From Flavobacterium branchiicola (GTDB lineage: Bacteria; Bacteroidota; Bacteroidia; Flavobacteriales; Flavobacteriaceae), in assembly GCF_018383905.1 (NCBI RefSeq), contig NZ_JAGYWA010000004.1, forward strand, positions 599,201 through 663,200: DNA of 64,000 bases, read 5' to 3'. Below, in pieces: positions 9,700-18,071 of the stretch. Below the pieces are notes generated by a model. That model was not told the DNA's origin. It saw only the letters and a program-made list of their open reading frames with translations, and searched no databases. Positions within the stretch are counted from its first letter, which is position 1. The number at the start of each line of letters is the position of its first letter. The translations under genes and the position numbers were made by a program.

Positions 9700-12405
9700 T
9701 TATCGATTAGAAGTGCTTCGTTTATTCCATTTGATATCACTTAAGACACCAGATTTAATTCCAATAAAGAAGTTCCAGTTTGAGTTTGTTCCCAGAGGAG
9801 TCCAGTTAAAAGCCATTCTCCAGCTTAATAAGTCTCTTTCAAAACGGAATTGTGTAAAAGTAACTCCTTTTTGTACAAAGTCGTAACCGGTTGAAATTCC
9901 ACCTTTCCATTTTGGAGTAATATCCATATTGGCAGAAATCATAATAGAGTTTCCGGTGATTTTATTCTCCCTGTTTACGTTAGAGTAGGTTAGCGAGTAA
10001 GCCATTGTCATGTCCCATGGAAGCTTCGAGCTAAAAAACTCGCTTATAACGTCTGTATCATCGTCTTTCTCATTGGCAAACTGACTGTTTCGGCTATCGT
10101 TAAGATCTGTATTTGTTCCGAATAAATCATCATTACGTCCACCGTTCCGTTGGCTTTGAGTGTTCTTTTGATCTTTATCCTTGGTTCCCTTATTGCTGAA
10201 AGAGTAATTTAAAGTTACATTGGCACTCGTCATTCTGAATAAACTTCCACCATTGTCAATATTAAATTTGTCTATTTTAGTTCCTGAGTTGTCAATTGCA
10301 TAAGGATCTAATACAGCACCAAAATTCACATTCATTTTATTGTCAAAAAACTGAGTTCCACCACTTACAAGTAAGGGTTGCCATGCTAAAACTTGTTTTC
10401 CGTCTGCATTAAAGTTATAACTGGTACTAAAATTTAAGTTGTTTAACAACATCATTTTCTTAGGTTCAGTTTTAGTACTGTCGCTGTCTCTGACCTTTGC
10501 TTCAAAAGTATTGCTTAAAGCAAAACCAACAATGTTTGAGTTTTCTTTTCCAGGCGCTCCATAAATACCACCTTCAAATCGAGTGTATTCTGTGGTAATT
10601 CGTCCTGAAGCGTCAACAGCGTAACTGTTGTAGTATTTTTCGAAACTAGGCGTATAGGCATACGTAACAGAAGGACGCATAACGTGACGAATCGATTGAA
10701 TTTTTTTGTCATCACCAAAATTAAAAGTACCATAAATTGTGGTTCCTAAATTGGTGCTGAAATTGTATGTTCTAAAAGCGTCAAAACCATTCACAGTTGT
10801 AGTAACTACCTTGTTTACGCTTTCGTCATAATTTTTTTCGATTGTTTTGGTAACCCACGTTTCCTGATAGTTGGTAGAGGCTCCTGCACTGAAATATTTG
10901 AATAATTTAAAGTTTGTACTCAACGGAATTGTATGTTGCATCCCAATTTGTGCATCTCTAAACATTTGAGGTTTAAAGAACAAAGAATCTGTTGTTATAA
11001 AATTGTTTTTACCACTTAAATTATATTGTAAGTTGATGTTTTTAATAAACCCTTTTTTTACACCATCTTTTCCAACAAAAGGATATACACGGTCGATACT
11101 TGCCTGAAGCGATGGAAGCGTCATGTTAATGACTTCGGTTTGGGTATTTTGTGAGTGTGTTGCTGTTAAGGAAATCCTTGCCTGCGGGATAGTATTAAAG
11201 GTTTTGTTGTATGAGATAGAGGAACTTAAAGTATTGTTTAAGTTAGATCCAACGTTGGCCTGATTAATAGACTGCTTAAAGTATTTACTACTACCCATAT
11301 TCACGGAAGCAGAGAAACTTGAATTCGGACTTGATTTAGTGTCTTTAGAGTGTGTCCACTGAATGTTGTAAATGTTTTGTTTCGAATAATCCGGATAACC
11401 TCTTTCGCTGTTGATCAAATTTTCAAAACGAATATTTACGTTACCTCTGTATTTATATCGTGCCGCATAAGCAGATTCAAAACGCATTGCGTAACTACCA
11501 TTTGTATAATAATCCCCCAAAACGGTTAAGTCATAATTATCGCTTAAAGCAAAATAGTAACCTCCATTTTGTAAAGAAAAACCTCTTGTGTTAGAGTCAT
11601 TATAACTAGGTATAATAATTCCGGAAACACTTTTTTCTTCACTCATTGGAAAATAAGCAAACGGAAGCGCAAGCGGAGTAGGAACGTCAGCAATAACCAT
11701 ATTGGTTAAACCGGTAACAACTTTCTTTCCGGGAACAAATTTTACCCTGTTAGTCTGGAAATAATATTCCGGATTATCAACATCTTTAGAAGTTGTAAAA
11801 CGTGCTCCTCTTAAAAAATAAACAGAGTCATTTTCTTTTTTGGTAACAGCTGCTTTAATTTTAAATTCTCCTTGTTCAGTTCTTGAATTGTATATTAAGG
11901 CTTTTTTTGTTTTAAAGTTAAAACGAATAGAATCCGGTTGTACTTCACTGGCTCCTTGTTTAAAATTTGGATACTGAACAAGAACTCCGGCAGAATCCTT
12001 TATTCTTCCCGCATAAACTTCATCTTTGTCATAATCCAATACAATTATACCCGATTTTAGCTCTACATCCTTATAATATAGCTCGGCTTCATTATATAAG
12101 GTGATCAGTTTTTTCTTCTGATCAATTTTAGCGTAATCTTTAGCTTTGTATTTTACTTTTCCGTCAAGAAAAGTCTTAGTAGGTTTGATGCTGTCTACTT
12201 TAATAGTGTCAACTGTAGCAGTTTTTTGTTTATCTGATTGTTTTACAGTTGATAAAGGCTTTTTTTTAGGTTTTATCTCTTGCGAATATACATTACCACA
12301 TCCTAGAGTTAGGAAAAATGATAACAAAACGATATTAAATAAGTTTGTATGCAAAGGTTTAAATGCTATTTTTGTAAAAGTATGGCTTGTTTTTTGACAT
12401 GTCAA
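9700..12405 (-). CDS. lptD: LPS-assembly outer membrane protein LptD-like
   Basis: A large outer-membrane protein of about 900 aa. A signal peptide ends near VYSQ. It is followed by an OstA-type beta-jellyroll (from FLDGKVKYKAKD to the FVPGKKVVTGLTN region) and a long beta-barrel rich in alternating aromatic residues. LptD inserts lipopolysaccharide into the outer leaflet. No ATG precedes the signal peptide: TTG codons lie at 12444, 12405 and 12354. A TATTTTTG box on the minus strand at 12433-12426 would place transcription start near 12419, which excludes 12444. I chose 12405. The 12354 start would give a compact 25-residue signal peptide and is nearly as likely. Confidence 0.87.
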   Translation of the reverse strand: MTCQKTSHTFTKIAFKPLHTNLFNIVLLSFFLTLGCGNVYSQEIKPKKKPLSTVKQSDKQKTATVDTIKVDSIKPTKTFLDGKVKYKAKDYAKIDQKKKLITLYNEAELYYKDVELKSGIIVLDYDKDEVYAGRIKDSAGVLVQYPNFKQGASEVQPDSIRFNFKTKKALIYNSRTEQGEFKIKAAVTKKENDSVYFLRGARFTTSKDVDNPEYYFQTNRVKFVPGKKVVTGLTNMVIADVPTPLALPFAYFPMSEEKSVSGIIIPSYNDSNTRGFSLQNGGYYFALSDNYDLTVLGDYYTNGSYAMRFESAYAARYKYRGNVNIRFENLINSERGYPDYSKQNIYNIQWTHSKDTKSSPNSSFSASVNMGSSKYFKQSINQANVGSNLNNTLSSSISYNKTFNTIPQARISLTATHSQNTQTEVINMTLPSLQASIDRVYPFVGKDGVKKGFIKNINLQYNLSGKNNFITTDSLFFKPQMFRDAQIGMQHTIPLSTNFKLFKYFSAGASTNYQETWVTKTIEKNYDESVNKVVTTTVNGFDAFRTYNFSTNLGTTIYGTFNFGDDKKIQSIRHVMRPSVTYAYTPSFEKYYNSYAVDASGRITTEYTRFEGGIYGAPGKENSNIVGFALSNTFEAKVRDSDSTKTEPKKMMLLNNLNFSTSYNFNADGKQVLAWQPLLVSGGTQFFDNKMNVNFGAVLDPYAIDNSGTKIDKFNIDNGGSLFRMTSANVTLNYSFSNKGTKDKDQKNTQSQRNGGRNDDLFGTNTDLNDSRNSQFANEKDDDTDVISEFFSSKLPWDMTMAYSLTYSNVNRENKITGNSIMISANMDITPKWKGGISTGYDFVQKGVTFTQFRFERDLLSWRMAFNWTPLGTNSNWNFFIGIKSGVLSDIKWNKRSTSNR
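12344..12374 (+). promoter_or_regulatory. Promoter for the amidase gene
   Basis: TTTG at 12344-12347, a 19-nt spacer and TATTTTTG at 12367-12374 match the Flavobacterium promoter consensus (TTG or TTTG, then TAnnTTTG). Transcription would start about 105 nt before the amidase ATG. The element lies inside the start region of the divergent lptD gene. Confidence 0.6.
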
Positions 12406-12425
12406 ACTTACATATAATTTTTTGG

Positions 12426-12433
12426 CAAAAATA
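12426..12433 (-). promoter_or_regulatory. Probable -7 box for lptD
   Basis: The minus strand reads TATTTTTG, a perfect TAnnTTTG. No good -33 element was found at the right distance, so this is a weaker call. Confidence 0.4.
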
Positions 12434-12487
12434 ATCAATTGCAAAAATTATAGCAGTTGCATTTTATTAAAATTAACTTTTAGATTT

Positions 12488-13615
12488 ATGAACATATTTA
12501 ACAAAACTAGGCTATTCTTTAGTTTTTTTCTAACGATAATTTCTTTTTGTGCTTATAGTCAGGGGAATGTTTTTAAAGTAACACTTGATGCGGGACACGG
12601 AGATCACGATTTTGGAGCAGTTTATAGTGGCAGGATTGAAAAAAATATTGCCTTAGCAATTGTACTTAAAGTGGGAAAAATATTGGAAGCTAGTCCAAAT
12701 GTTAATGTTATTTACACTCGTAAAACAGATGTTTTTATTGATTTGGTCGAAAGAGCCAACATTGCTAACCGTGCAAATTCGAATATTTTCGTGTCAATAC
12801 ATTGTAATGCTAATAAAAATACGGCAGCAGACGGAACAGAAACATATGTAATGGGTTTGAGTAAAGTTGCATCGAATCTTGAAGCAGCGAAAAAAGAGAA
12901 CTCGGTTATTACTTTAGAGAAAGATTATAAACGTAAATATGAAGGTTACGATCCAAATTCTCCGGAATCAATGATTGGAATGACTTTAATGCAGGAGGAG
13001 TATTTAGATAACAGTATTTCTTTGGCAAGTAAAATTGAGGAGAACTTTGATAAACTTGGGAAAAAATTGAGACATGGCGGAGTAAAGCAAGCACCGTTTA
13101 TGGTACTTCATAAAGCTTATATGCCTAGGGTTTTAGTTGAAACAGGGTTTGTTTCAAATCCAACGGAAGGAAATATTCTGAATTCGGAAGAAGGACAAGA
13201 TGATATCGCAAAAGCTATTGCTGAGGCTATTTTAAGTTATAAAAGCGAATATTTTGGTTCAGGAGTTCCGGAATTGGCAGATGTAAGACCAGCAAAAGAT
13301 ACATCAACTCCTAAAAAGCCAAAAGCTACAGAGCCGACAACAGCAGCTAAAAATGCTGTAAAAGGAACGTTTTTTAAAGTACAGCTTATTGCAAGTATCA
13401 AGAAAACCCCTTTGGACCCAAAAAACTTCAAAGGTTTAAAAAACGTAACGATGCTTTATGAGAATAATATTTATAAATATTTCTATCAGGAAACTTCAGA
13501 TTACGAAGCAGCAAAGAAATATTTGCAAGAAGCTAAAGGTAAAGGATATGGTGCTGCATTTTTAATTGCAACTAAAGATGGAGAAAAAATCAGTATCCAG
13601 GACGCGACTAAATAA
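12488..13615 (+). CDS. N-acetylmuramoyl-L-alanine amidase (Amidase_3)
   Basis: A 375-aa secreted enzyme that cleaves the amide bond between N-acetylmuramic acid and the stem peptide of peptidoglycan. It has a signal peptide (MNIFNKTRLFFSFFLTIISF, cleaved near AYSQ) and the zinc-site segments TLDAGHGDHDFGA, with the metal Glu in SGRIEKN. VSIHCNAN and VLVETGFVSNPTEG follow. A Lys/Pro/Thr-rich linker then leads to a C-terminal SPOR-like domain (FFKVQLIASIKKTP to the end). The ATG at 12488 is preferred over an upstream TTG because it starts a clean signal peptide. A MlaD-like gene follows 50 bp later. Confidence 0.93.
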   Translation: MNIFNKTRLFFSFFLTIISFCAYSQGNVFKVTLDAGHGDHDFGAVYSGRIEKNIALAIVLKVGKILEASPNVNVIYTRKTDVFIDLVERANIANRANSNIFVSIHCNANKNTAADGTETYVMGLSKVASNLEAAKKENSVITLEKDYKRKYEGYDPNSPESMIGMTLMQEEYLDNSISLASKIEENFDKLGKKLRHGGVKQAPFMVLHKAYMPRVLVETGFVSNPTEGNILNSEEGQDDIAKAIAEAILSYKSEYFGSGVPELADVRPAKDTSTPKKPKATEPTTAAKNAVKGTFFKVQLIASIKKTPLDPKNFKGLKNVTMLYENNIYKYFYQETSDYEAAKKYLQEAKGKGYGAAFLIATKDGEKISIQDATK

Positions 13616-13665
13616 AAGTCACAAGTTCGAATATTTATATTATTTTTGTACAAACACTTAGAATT

Positions 13666-14631
13666 TTGAAACTAACAAGAGAAATTAAAACGGCTATTTT
13701 AGTCATCGCGGCAATTTTATTATTTATTTGGGGCTATAGTTTTTTAAAAGGCAGAGACCTTTTTACAAATTATAAAACATTATATGTAGAATACGATAAT
13801 GTTGAAGATTTAGGATCTTCGGCACCGGTTACCATAAACGGATTGTCAATTGGTAAGGTTAATAAGATTACAATTAATGAAACTACAGGTAAATTATTAG
13901 TTGAACTTCAGTTAAAAACAGATTTTCCAATCTCAAAAACAAGTACGGCTGCTTTATATTCTCCAAGCTTAATTGGAGGGAAACAAATTAAAATTATACC
14001 AAATCTTGCAGATAAAGACCCTATAGTTGATGGTCAGACATTAGCAGGATCTGTTGAACTTGGATTAACAGAATCTTTAGGAGGTAAAATTGAGCCAATT
14101 CAGCAAAAACTGGATAAAATGCTATTAAATATTGATAATCTTGTTACGGGATTAAACAATACACTGGATAAGAATACACAGGAAAACTTAAAGAAAACGA
14201 TAGCTGAGTTGAGTCAGACAATGGAGCAATTCCATAAAGCTTCAGGTAGTTTAAATTCTATTTTAGATACTAATAAAGGTCAGATTAATAGCGCAGTGAC
14301 AAACCTGAATAAAATGACGGGTAATTTTAATAAAATATCTGATTCTTTAAACAAAGCCGATTTAGGAAAAACAGTACGTAGTTTAAACCAGACTTTAGCT
14401 AAAGTTGATGGTTTAATGACTAATCTGAATTCAGGAAAAGGTACAGCAGGAAAATTATTAAATGACGATGCTTTATATAATAATCTGGCTAAGACTTCAA
14501 AAGAATTAGAGTTATTATTGCAGGATGTTCGTCTTTATCCAACTCGTTATGTAAACGTTTCGCTTTTCGGAAAGAAAAACAAACCTTATGTAGCACCTGC
14601 AGAAGATACTAATTCAAATACTAAAAAATAA
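13666..14631 (+). CDS. MlaD/MCE-family lipid transport protein
   Basis: A 321-aa inner-membrane-anchored periplasmic protein. A single N-terminal transmembrane helix (residues 8-25) is followed by an MCE domain (about 38-115, YVEYDNVEDLGSSAPVTING through GGKQIKI), then a long helical region with repeated SLN and LNK patterns. MCE proteins form the substrate tunnel of ABC-type phospholipid transporters. No ATPase or permease partner is adjacent. The start is TTG at 13666. The first in-frame ATG would remove the MCE domain. The next gene starts 5 nt after the stop, suggesting one transcript. Confidence 0.88.
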   Translation: MKLTREIKTAILVIAAILLFIWGYSFLKGRDLFTNYKTLYVEYDNVEDLGSSAPVTINGLSIGKVNKITINETTGKLLVELQLKTDFPISKTSTAALYSPSLIGGKQIKIIPNLADKDPIVDGQTLAGSVELGLTESLGGKIEPIQQKLDKMLLNIDNLVTGLNNTLDKNTQENLKKTIAELSQTMEQFHKASGSLNSILDTNKGQINSAVTNLNKMTGNFNKISDSLNKADLGKTVRSLNQTLAKVDGLMTNLNSGKGTAGKLLNDDALYNNLAKTSKELELLLQDVRLYPTRYVNVSLFGKKNKPYVAPAEDTNSNTKK

Positions 14632-14636
14632 TAAGA

Positions 14637-15977
14637 ATGAGTTATTTAGATAATATTTTATTCGCCATACTTCTTGTAGTAGGTTTTGGTTTTTTTGCAG
14701 CGAGCGTAAAAAAAATCATCCGAAACGTTAATTTGGGAGTTGATGTTGATAGAAAAGATAATCCGAAAGCTCGTTGGAAAAACATGGCATTGATTGCTCT
14801 AGGACAATCAAAAATGGTGAGACGCCCTGTTGCCGGAATACTACATATCTTTGTATATGTAGGTTTTGTAATTATTAATATTGAACTACTTGAAATCATT
14901 ATTGATGGATTGTTCGGAACGCATAGAATTTTCGCACCTTATCTGGGTGTAGTTTATGATATTCTGATTGCTTCTTTTGAAGTATTGGCAATTCTGGTAA
15001 TTTTTGCTGTAGTTGTTTTCTGGATTAGAAGAAATGTAATAAGACTAAAGCGTTTTATTAATAAAGACTTAGACGGATTCCCGAGAAGTGATGCAAATTA
15101 TATTTTGTATTTCGAAACCGTTTTGATGATTTTGTTTTTATTAATGAATGCATCTGATTTGCATTTACAAAATGTTCCAGGCGGATATTCTCATTTTCAT
15201 AAAGCGGGAAGTTATCCAATAAGTCAATTTTTGGCGCCAATTTTTAATGGTACCTCTAGTGAATTAGTTGGACTTTTATTTGAAGTATTTTGGTGGTTGC
15301 ATATTGTAGGTATTTTAGTTTTTATGAACTACTTATATTTTTCAAAGCACTTGCATATTCTTTTAGCGTTCCCGAATACTTATTTTGCAAACCTGAAACC
15401 GGAAGGTCAGTTTGATAATTTGGAGTCAGTTACCAAAGAAGTGAAATTAATGATGGATCCAAATGCAGATCCTTTTGCTGCTGCTCCGCCAGCAGATGAA
15501 AATGCTGCACCGGCTAAGTTTGGAGCAAGCGATGTTCAGGATTTAAACTGGGTTCAGTTATTAAATGCTTATACTTGTACAGAATGTGGACGTTGTACGT
15601 CTTCATGTCCGGCAAATCAAACAGGAAAGAAATTGTCTCCTCGTAAAATTATGATGGATACAAGAGATCGTCTGACTGAAGTTGGAAAAAATATTGATAC
15701 CAATAAAGGTGTTTTTGTTCCGGATAATAAAACATTATTAAACGACTATATTACACCAGAAGAATTGTGGGCTTGTACATCTTGTAATGCCTGTGTAGAA
15801 GAATGTCCTGTAAATATTAGTCCGTTGTCTATTATTATGGATATGCGTCGTTATTTGGTGATGGAACAAAGTGCTGCTCCTATGTCACTAAATGCAATGA
15901 TGACTAATATTGAAAATAACGGAGCGCCTTGGCAATACAGCCAACAAGACCGTTTAAACTGGAAAAACGAGAATTAA
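14637..15977 (+). CDS. Membrane (Fe-S)-binding protein, heterodisulfide-reductase-like
   Basis: A 446-aa protein with five or six N-terminal transmembrane helices resembling a nitrate-reductase gamma or HdrE-type domain. Two cytoplasmic 4Fe-4S motifs follow, CTECGRCTSSCP at about residue 314 and CTSCNACVEECP at about 380. The predicted role is electron transfer between the quinone pool and a soluble partner. The partner is very probably the CCG-domain protein encoded next, since HdrC-like and HdrB-like subunits usually work together. Physiological donors and acceptors are not known from sequence. This arrangement is common in Bacteroidetes. Confidence 0.85.
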   Translation: MSYLDNILFAILLVVGFGFFAASVKKIIRNVNLGVDVDRKDNPKARWKNMALIALGQSKMVRRPVAGILHIFVYVGFVIINIELLEIIIDGLFGTHRIFAPYLGVVYDILIASFEVLAILVIFAVVVFWIRRNVIRLKRFINKDLDGFPRSDANYILYFETVLMILFLLMNASDLHLQNVPGGYSHFHKAGSYPISQFLAPIFNGTSSELVGLLFEVFWWLHIVGILVFMNYLYFSKHLHILLAFPNTYFANLKPEGQFDNLESVTKEVKLMMDPNADPFAAAPPADENAAPAKFGASDVQDLNWVQLLNAYTCTECGRCTSSCPANQTGKKLSPRKIMMDTRDRLTEVGKNIDTNKGVFVPDNKTLLNDYITPEELWACTSCNACVEECPVNISPLSIIMDMRRYLVMEQSAAPMSLNAMMTNIENNGAPWQYSQQDRLNWKNEN

Positions 15978-16094
15978 AAAAGTTTAATTGGTTAGTTGCT
16001 TAACCGTTTAATCGATTAAATAAAAATAATTTCGGTTTTGGTTTTTGTTCTTCTTTGATAAAAAACGATTGCCGATTTAACAAAAGTGAGAGAA

Positions 16095-16886
16095 ATGTCA
16101 GAAAGTTTAGTAGTGCCAACAATGGCTGAAATGCTAGCCCAGGGAGTACAACCGGAAGTTTTATTTTGGGTTGGTTGCGCCGGAAGTTTTGATGATAGAG
16201 CAAAAAAAATTACTAAAGCATTTGTACGTATTTTAAATCGTACCAATGTTTCATTTGCGGTTTTAGGTACTGAAGAGAGTTGTACCGGAGATCCTGCAAA
16301 ACGTGCCGGAAATGAATTTTTGTTTCAAATGCAGGCCATGATGAACATCGAGGTATTAAATGCATATGAGGCTAAAAAGATTGTTACGGCTTGTCCGCAT
16401 TGTTTTAATACTTTAAAAAATGAGTATCCTGAATTAGGTGGACATTATGAAGTTATTCATCATACAGAATTTTTGAAATCATTGATTGATGATGGAAGAC
16501 TGACTGTAGAAGGCGGACAGTTTAAAGGTAAAAAAATTACTTTTCACGACCCTTGCTATTTAGGACGTGCAAATAAAGTGTACGAAGCTCCAAGAGATTT
16601 AATTCAGAAACTGGATGTTGAGTTAGTTGAAATGAAACGTTCTAAAGCAAACGGTTTATGCTGTGGAGCCGGAGGAGCACAAATGTTTAAAGATGCAGAA
16701 CCTGGAAATAAAGAAGTAAACGTACTTCGTACAGAAGATGCACTGGAAGTAAAACCGGATATTATTGCTGCAGGTTGTCCGTTCTGTAATACGATGTTAA
16801 CCGATGGTATTAAACATCAGGAAAAAGAAGGCTCTGTTAAAGTAATGGATATCGCAGAATTAATTGCAAACGCACAAGATTTATAA
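16095..16886 (+). CDS. CCG-domain (Fe-S) protein, heterodisulfide reductase subunit B-like
   Basis: A soluble protein of about 263 aa with two cysteine-rich CCG domains. The first runs from WVGCAGSFDDRA to ACPHCFNTLKNEYPE. The second runs from HDPCYLGRANKVYEAPR through GLCCGAGGAQMF to AGCPFCNTML. Such domains bind unusual iron-sulfur clusters in HdrB, GlpC and LutA-type proteins. The partner is the membrane Fe-S protein 118 bp upstream. A GTG at 16086 is in frame, but the ATG at 16095 is the more usual start. The reaction is unknown. Confidence 0.85.
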   Translation: MSESLVVPTMAEMLAQGVQPEVLFWVGCAGSFDDRAKKITKAFVRILNRTNVSFAVLGTEESCTGDPAKRAGNEFLFQMQAMMNIEVLNAYEAKKIVTACPHCFNTLKNEYPELGGHYEVIHHTEFLKSLIDDGRLTVEGGQFKGKKITFHDPCYLGRANKVYEAPRDLIQKLDVELVEMKRSKANGLCCGAGGAQMFKDAEPGNKEVNVLRTEDALEVKPDIIAAGCPFCNTMLTDGIKHQEKEGSVKVMDIAELIANAQDL

Positions 16887-16975
16887 TCTGAGGTTTAAAG
16901 TAACAAAGATGAAAAGGTTCAGAGTTTTTTAACTTGAAACTTTAAACCTGAAACAAAAAAAAACAAAAAAATAAA

Positions 16976-17458
16976 ATGTATATACCTTTTGAAAATTTAC
17001 CTGGTGAATCAAGAATTTGGATTTACCAATCGAACAGAAAGTTTTCTGATGGGGAATTTTCTGAAATTGAAAATGATTTAAAAGCTTTTGTTGAAGAATG
17101 GGCGGCTCACGGAACAAGTCTTGAAGCTTCGTTTTTGTTGAAATACAACCGTTTTATAATATTAGCTGTAAATCAGGAAGTACAGGCTGCAACTGGATGT
17201 TCTATTGATAGTTCAGTAGAATTTATTCAGAGTTTGGAGAAAAAGTATGATGTTGATTTGTTGGATAAAATGAACGTTACTTTTAAACTTGGTGAGCATA
17301 TTGCACATAAGCCATTAATTGATTTTAAAAAGATGGTTAAAGATAAATCGGTATCTGAGAATACGATTGTTTTTAATAATCTTGTAAACAATATTGAGGA
17401 ATTTAATGAATCGTGGGAAGTTCCTGCTGCCGATAGTTGGCACAGCAGATTTTTCTAA
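16976..17458 (+). CDS. Conserved 160-aa protein, often labelled ABC transporter ATPase
   Basis: A soluble 160-aa protein starting MYIPFENLPGESRIWIYQSNR, with a conserved HGTSLEASFLLKYNRFIILAV segment and the ending DSWHSRFF. Relatives in Bacteroidetes are commonly labelled ABC transporter ATPase, but no Walker A, Walker B or LSGGQ motif is present here, so that label is not supported. It follows the two Fe-S genes and precedes a terminator, so it may share their transcript. Two motifs of 11 nt, AGGTTTAAAGT at 16891 and its complement at 16939, form a possible hairpin before it. Function is unknown. Confidence 0.85.
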   Translation: MYIPFENLPGESRIWIYQSNRKFSDGEFSEIENDLKAFVEEWAAHGTSLEASFLLKYNRFIILAVNQEVQAATGCSIDSSVEFIQSLEKKYDVDLLDKMNVTFKLGEHIAHKPLIDFKKMVKDKSVSENTIVFNNLVNNIEEFNESWEVPAADSWHSRFF

Positions 17459-17479
17459 GAGAAATTTTTAGTATAATTG

Positions 17480-17512
17480 AAAGGCATGAAACTTAGGTTT
17501 TATGCCTTTTTT
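17480..17512 (+). terminator. Rho-independent terminator
   Basis: AAAGGCAT pairs with ATGCCTTT, extended by GAAAC and GTTTT, followed by a T run. It begins 22 nt after the 160-aa gene. Confidence 0.8.
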
Positions 17513-17550
17513 GTTTTGTTTCAGGTTTCAAGTTTCAATTTTTACGTCTG

Positions 17551-17583
17551 AAACCTGACAGGTTTTTAAAACCTGTCAGGTTT
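17551..17583. repeat. 33-nt perfect inverted repeat, CCTGACAGG family
   Basis: Sixteen bases (AAACCTGACAGGTTTT), one T, then the exact reverse complement. Each arm is itself nearly palindromic. The geometry is identical to the repeat at 63086-63118, though the stem bases differ. Confidence 0.8.
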
Positions 17584-17677
17584 GTTATGTGTGAAAAAAT
17601 TAGAAAAAAGAGGAACGTTATAGGATTTACGTTCGCGTCCTTTTTGGTTGTATTGTTTCTGGTTTTATGGCAATCTT

Positions 17678-17776
17678 GTCATTTCGACGTAAGGAGAAAT
17701 CGCACCAGAAACTCGACAAAGATTGGTGCTTCTCTTTGTCGATAAGCGAGTGCGATTCCTCGTTCCTCGGAATGAC
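17678..17776. repeat. Dispersed 98-99 bp inverted-repeat element (MITE-like)
   Basis: Left end GTCATTTCGACGTAAGGAG and right end CTCGTTCCTCGGAATGAC form imperfect terminal inverted repeats, each continued by an ATCGCAC/GTGCGAT pair. The centre contains AAACTCGACAAAGATTGG. The same element occurs four times at 60456-61238. No transposase is nearby and none is encoded. Confidence 0.75.
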
Positions 17777-17819
17777 AAAGAACAAGAAAAACTCACTTTT
17801 GAAAATAAAATCTTCTTAT

Positions 17820-17900
17820 CTAGCCCCGATGGAAGCGGCATCCTTTTATGGTCTCGTTTCTTTAACGAGACCATAAAAGATATAGCGGACAGCGGGACGG
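17820..17900 (+). ncRNA. Structured intergenic element, possibly flavo-1-like RNA
   Basis: A perfect 15-bp stem (17844-17858 with 17864-17878, TTTTATGGTCTCGTT) caps a conserved-looking frame. AGCCCCGATGGAAGCGGCATCC lies 5' and GATATAGCGGACAGCGGGA lies 3', with CCCG facing CGGG. From memory, this frame recurs in flavobacterial intergenic regions with varying apical stems, which suggests a structured RNA or DNA element. Identity with the Rfam flavo-1 family is a guess. Confidence 0.4.
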
Positions 17901-18071
17901 AACTTCTTTTGAAAACAGATTTTTGTGCTCCTTATAAAAAGTTAGAATATTTTTTGTTTCGAATTCTAACAATCTAATACTCTGATGAATCCAATATTTA
18001 CAAAAATCTAACAATTTAAAGGGTTATTTAACCACGATTTTTGAGTATTTTCGTAAGATTAAATTTAATCC

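Larger units (their letters stand above)
17459..18071. other. 613-bp gene-free region of stacked repeats before bshA
   Basis: Holds, in order, a terminator, a 33-nt inverted repeat, a 99-bp MITE-like element and an 80-bp structured element. About 170 bp of AT-rich sequence then leads into bshA, with TATTTTCG near 18046, one mismatch from a TAnnTTTG box. Small ORFs here run through the repeats and are not credible genes. Confidence 0.7.

Noticed and set aside
17665..17977. Several 69-84 codon frames in the bshA upstream region
   Set aside because: All are read through the MITE-like and structured repeats, with no start context or conserved domain.
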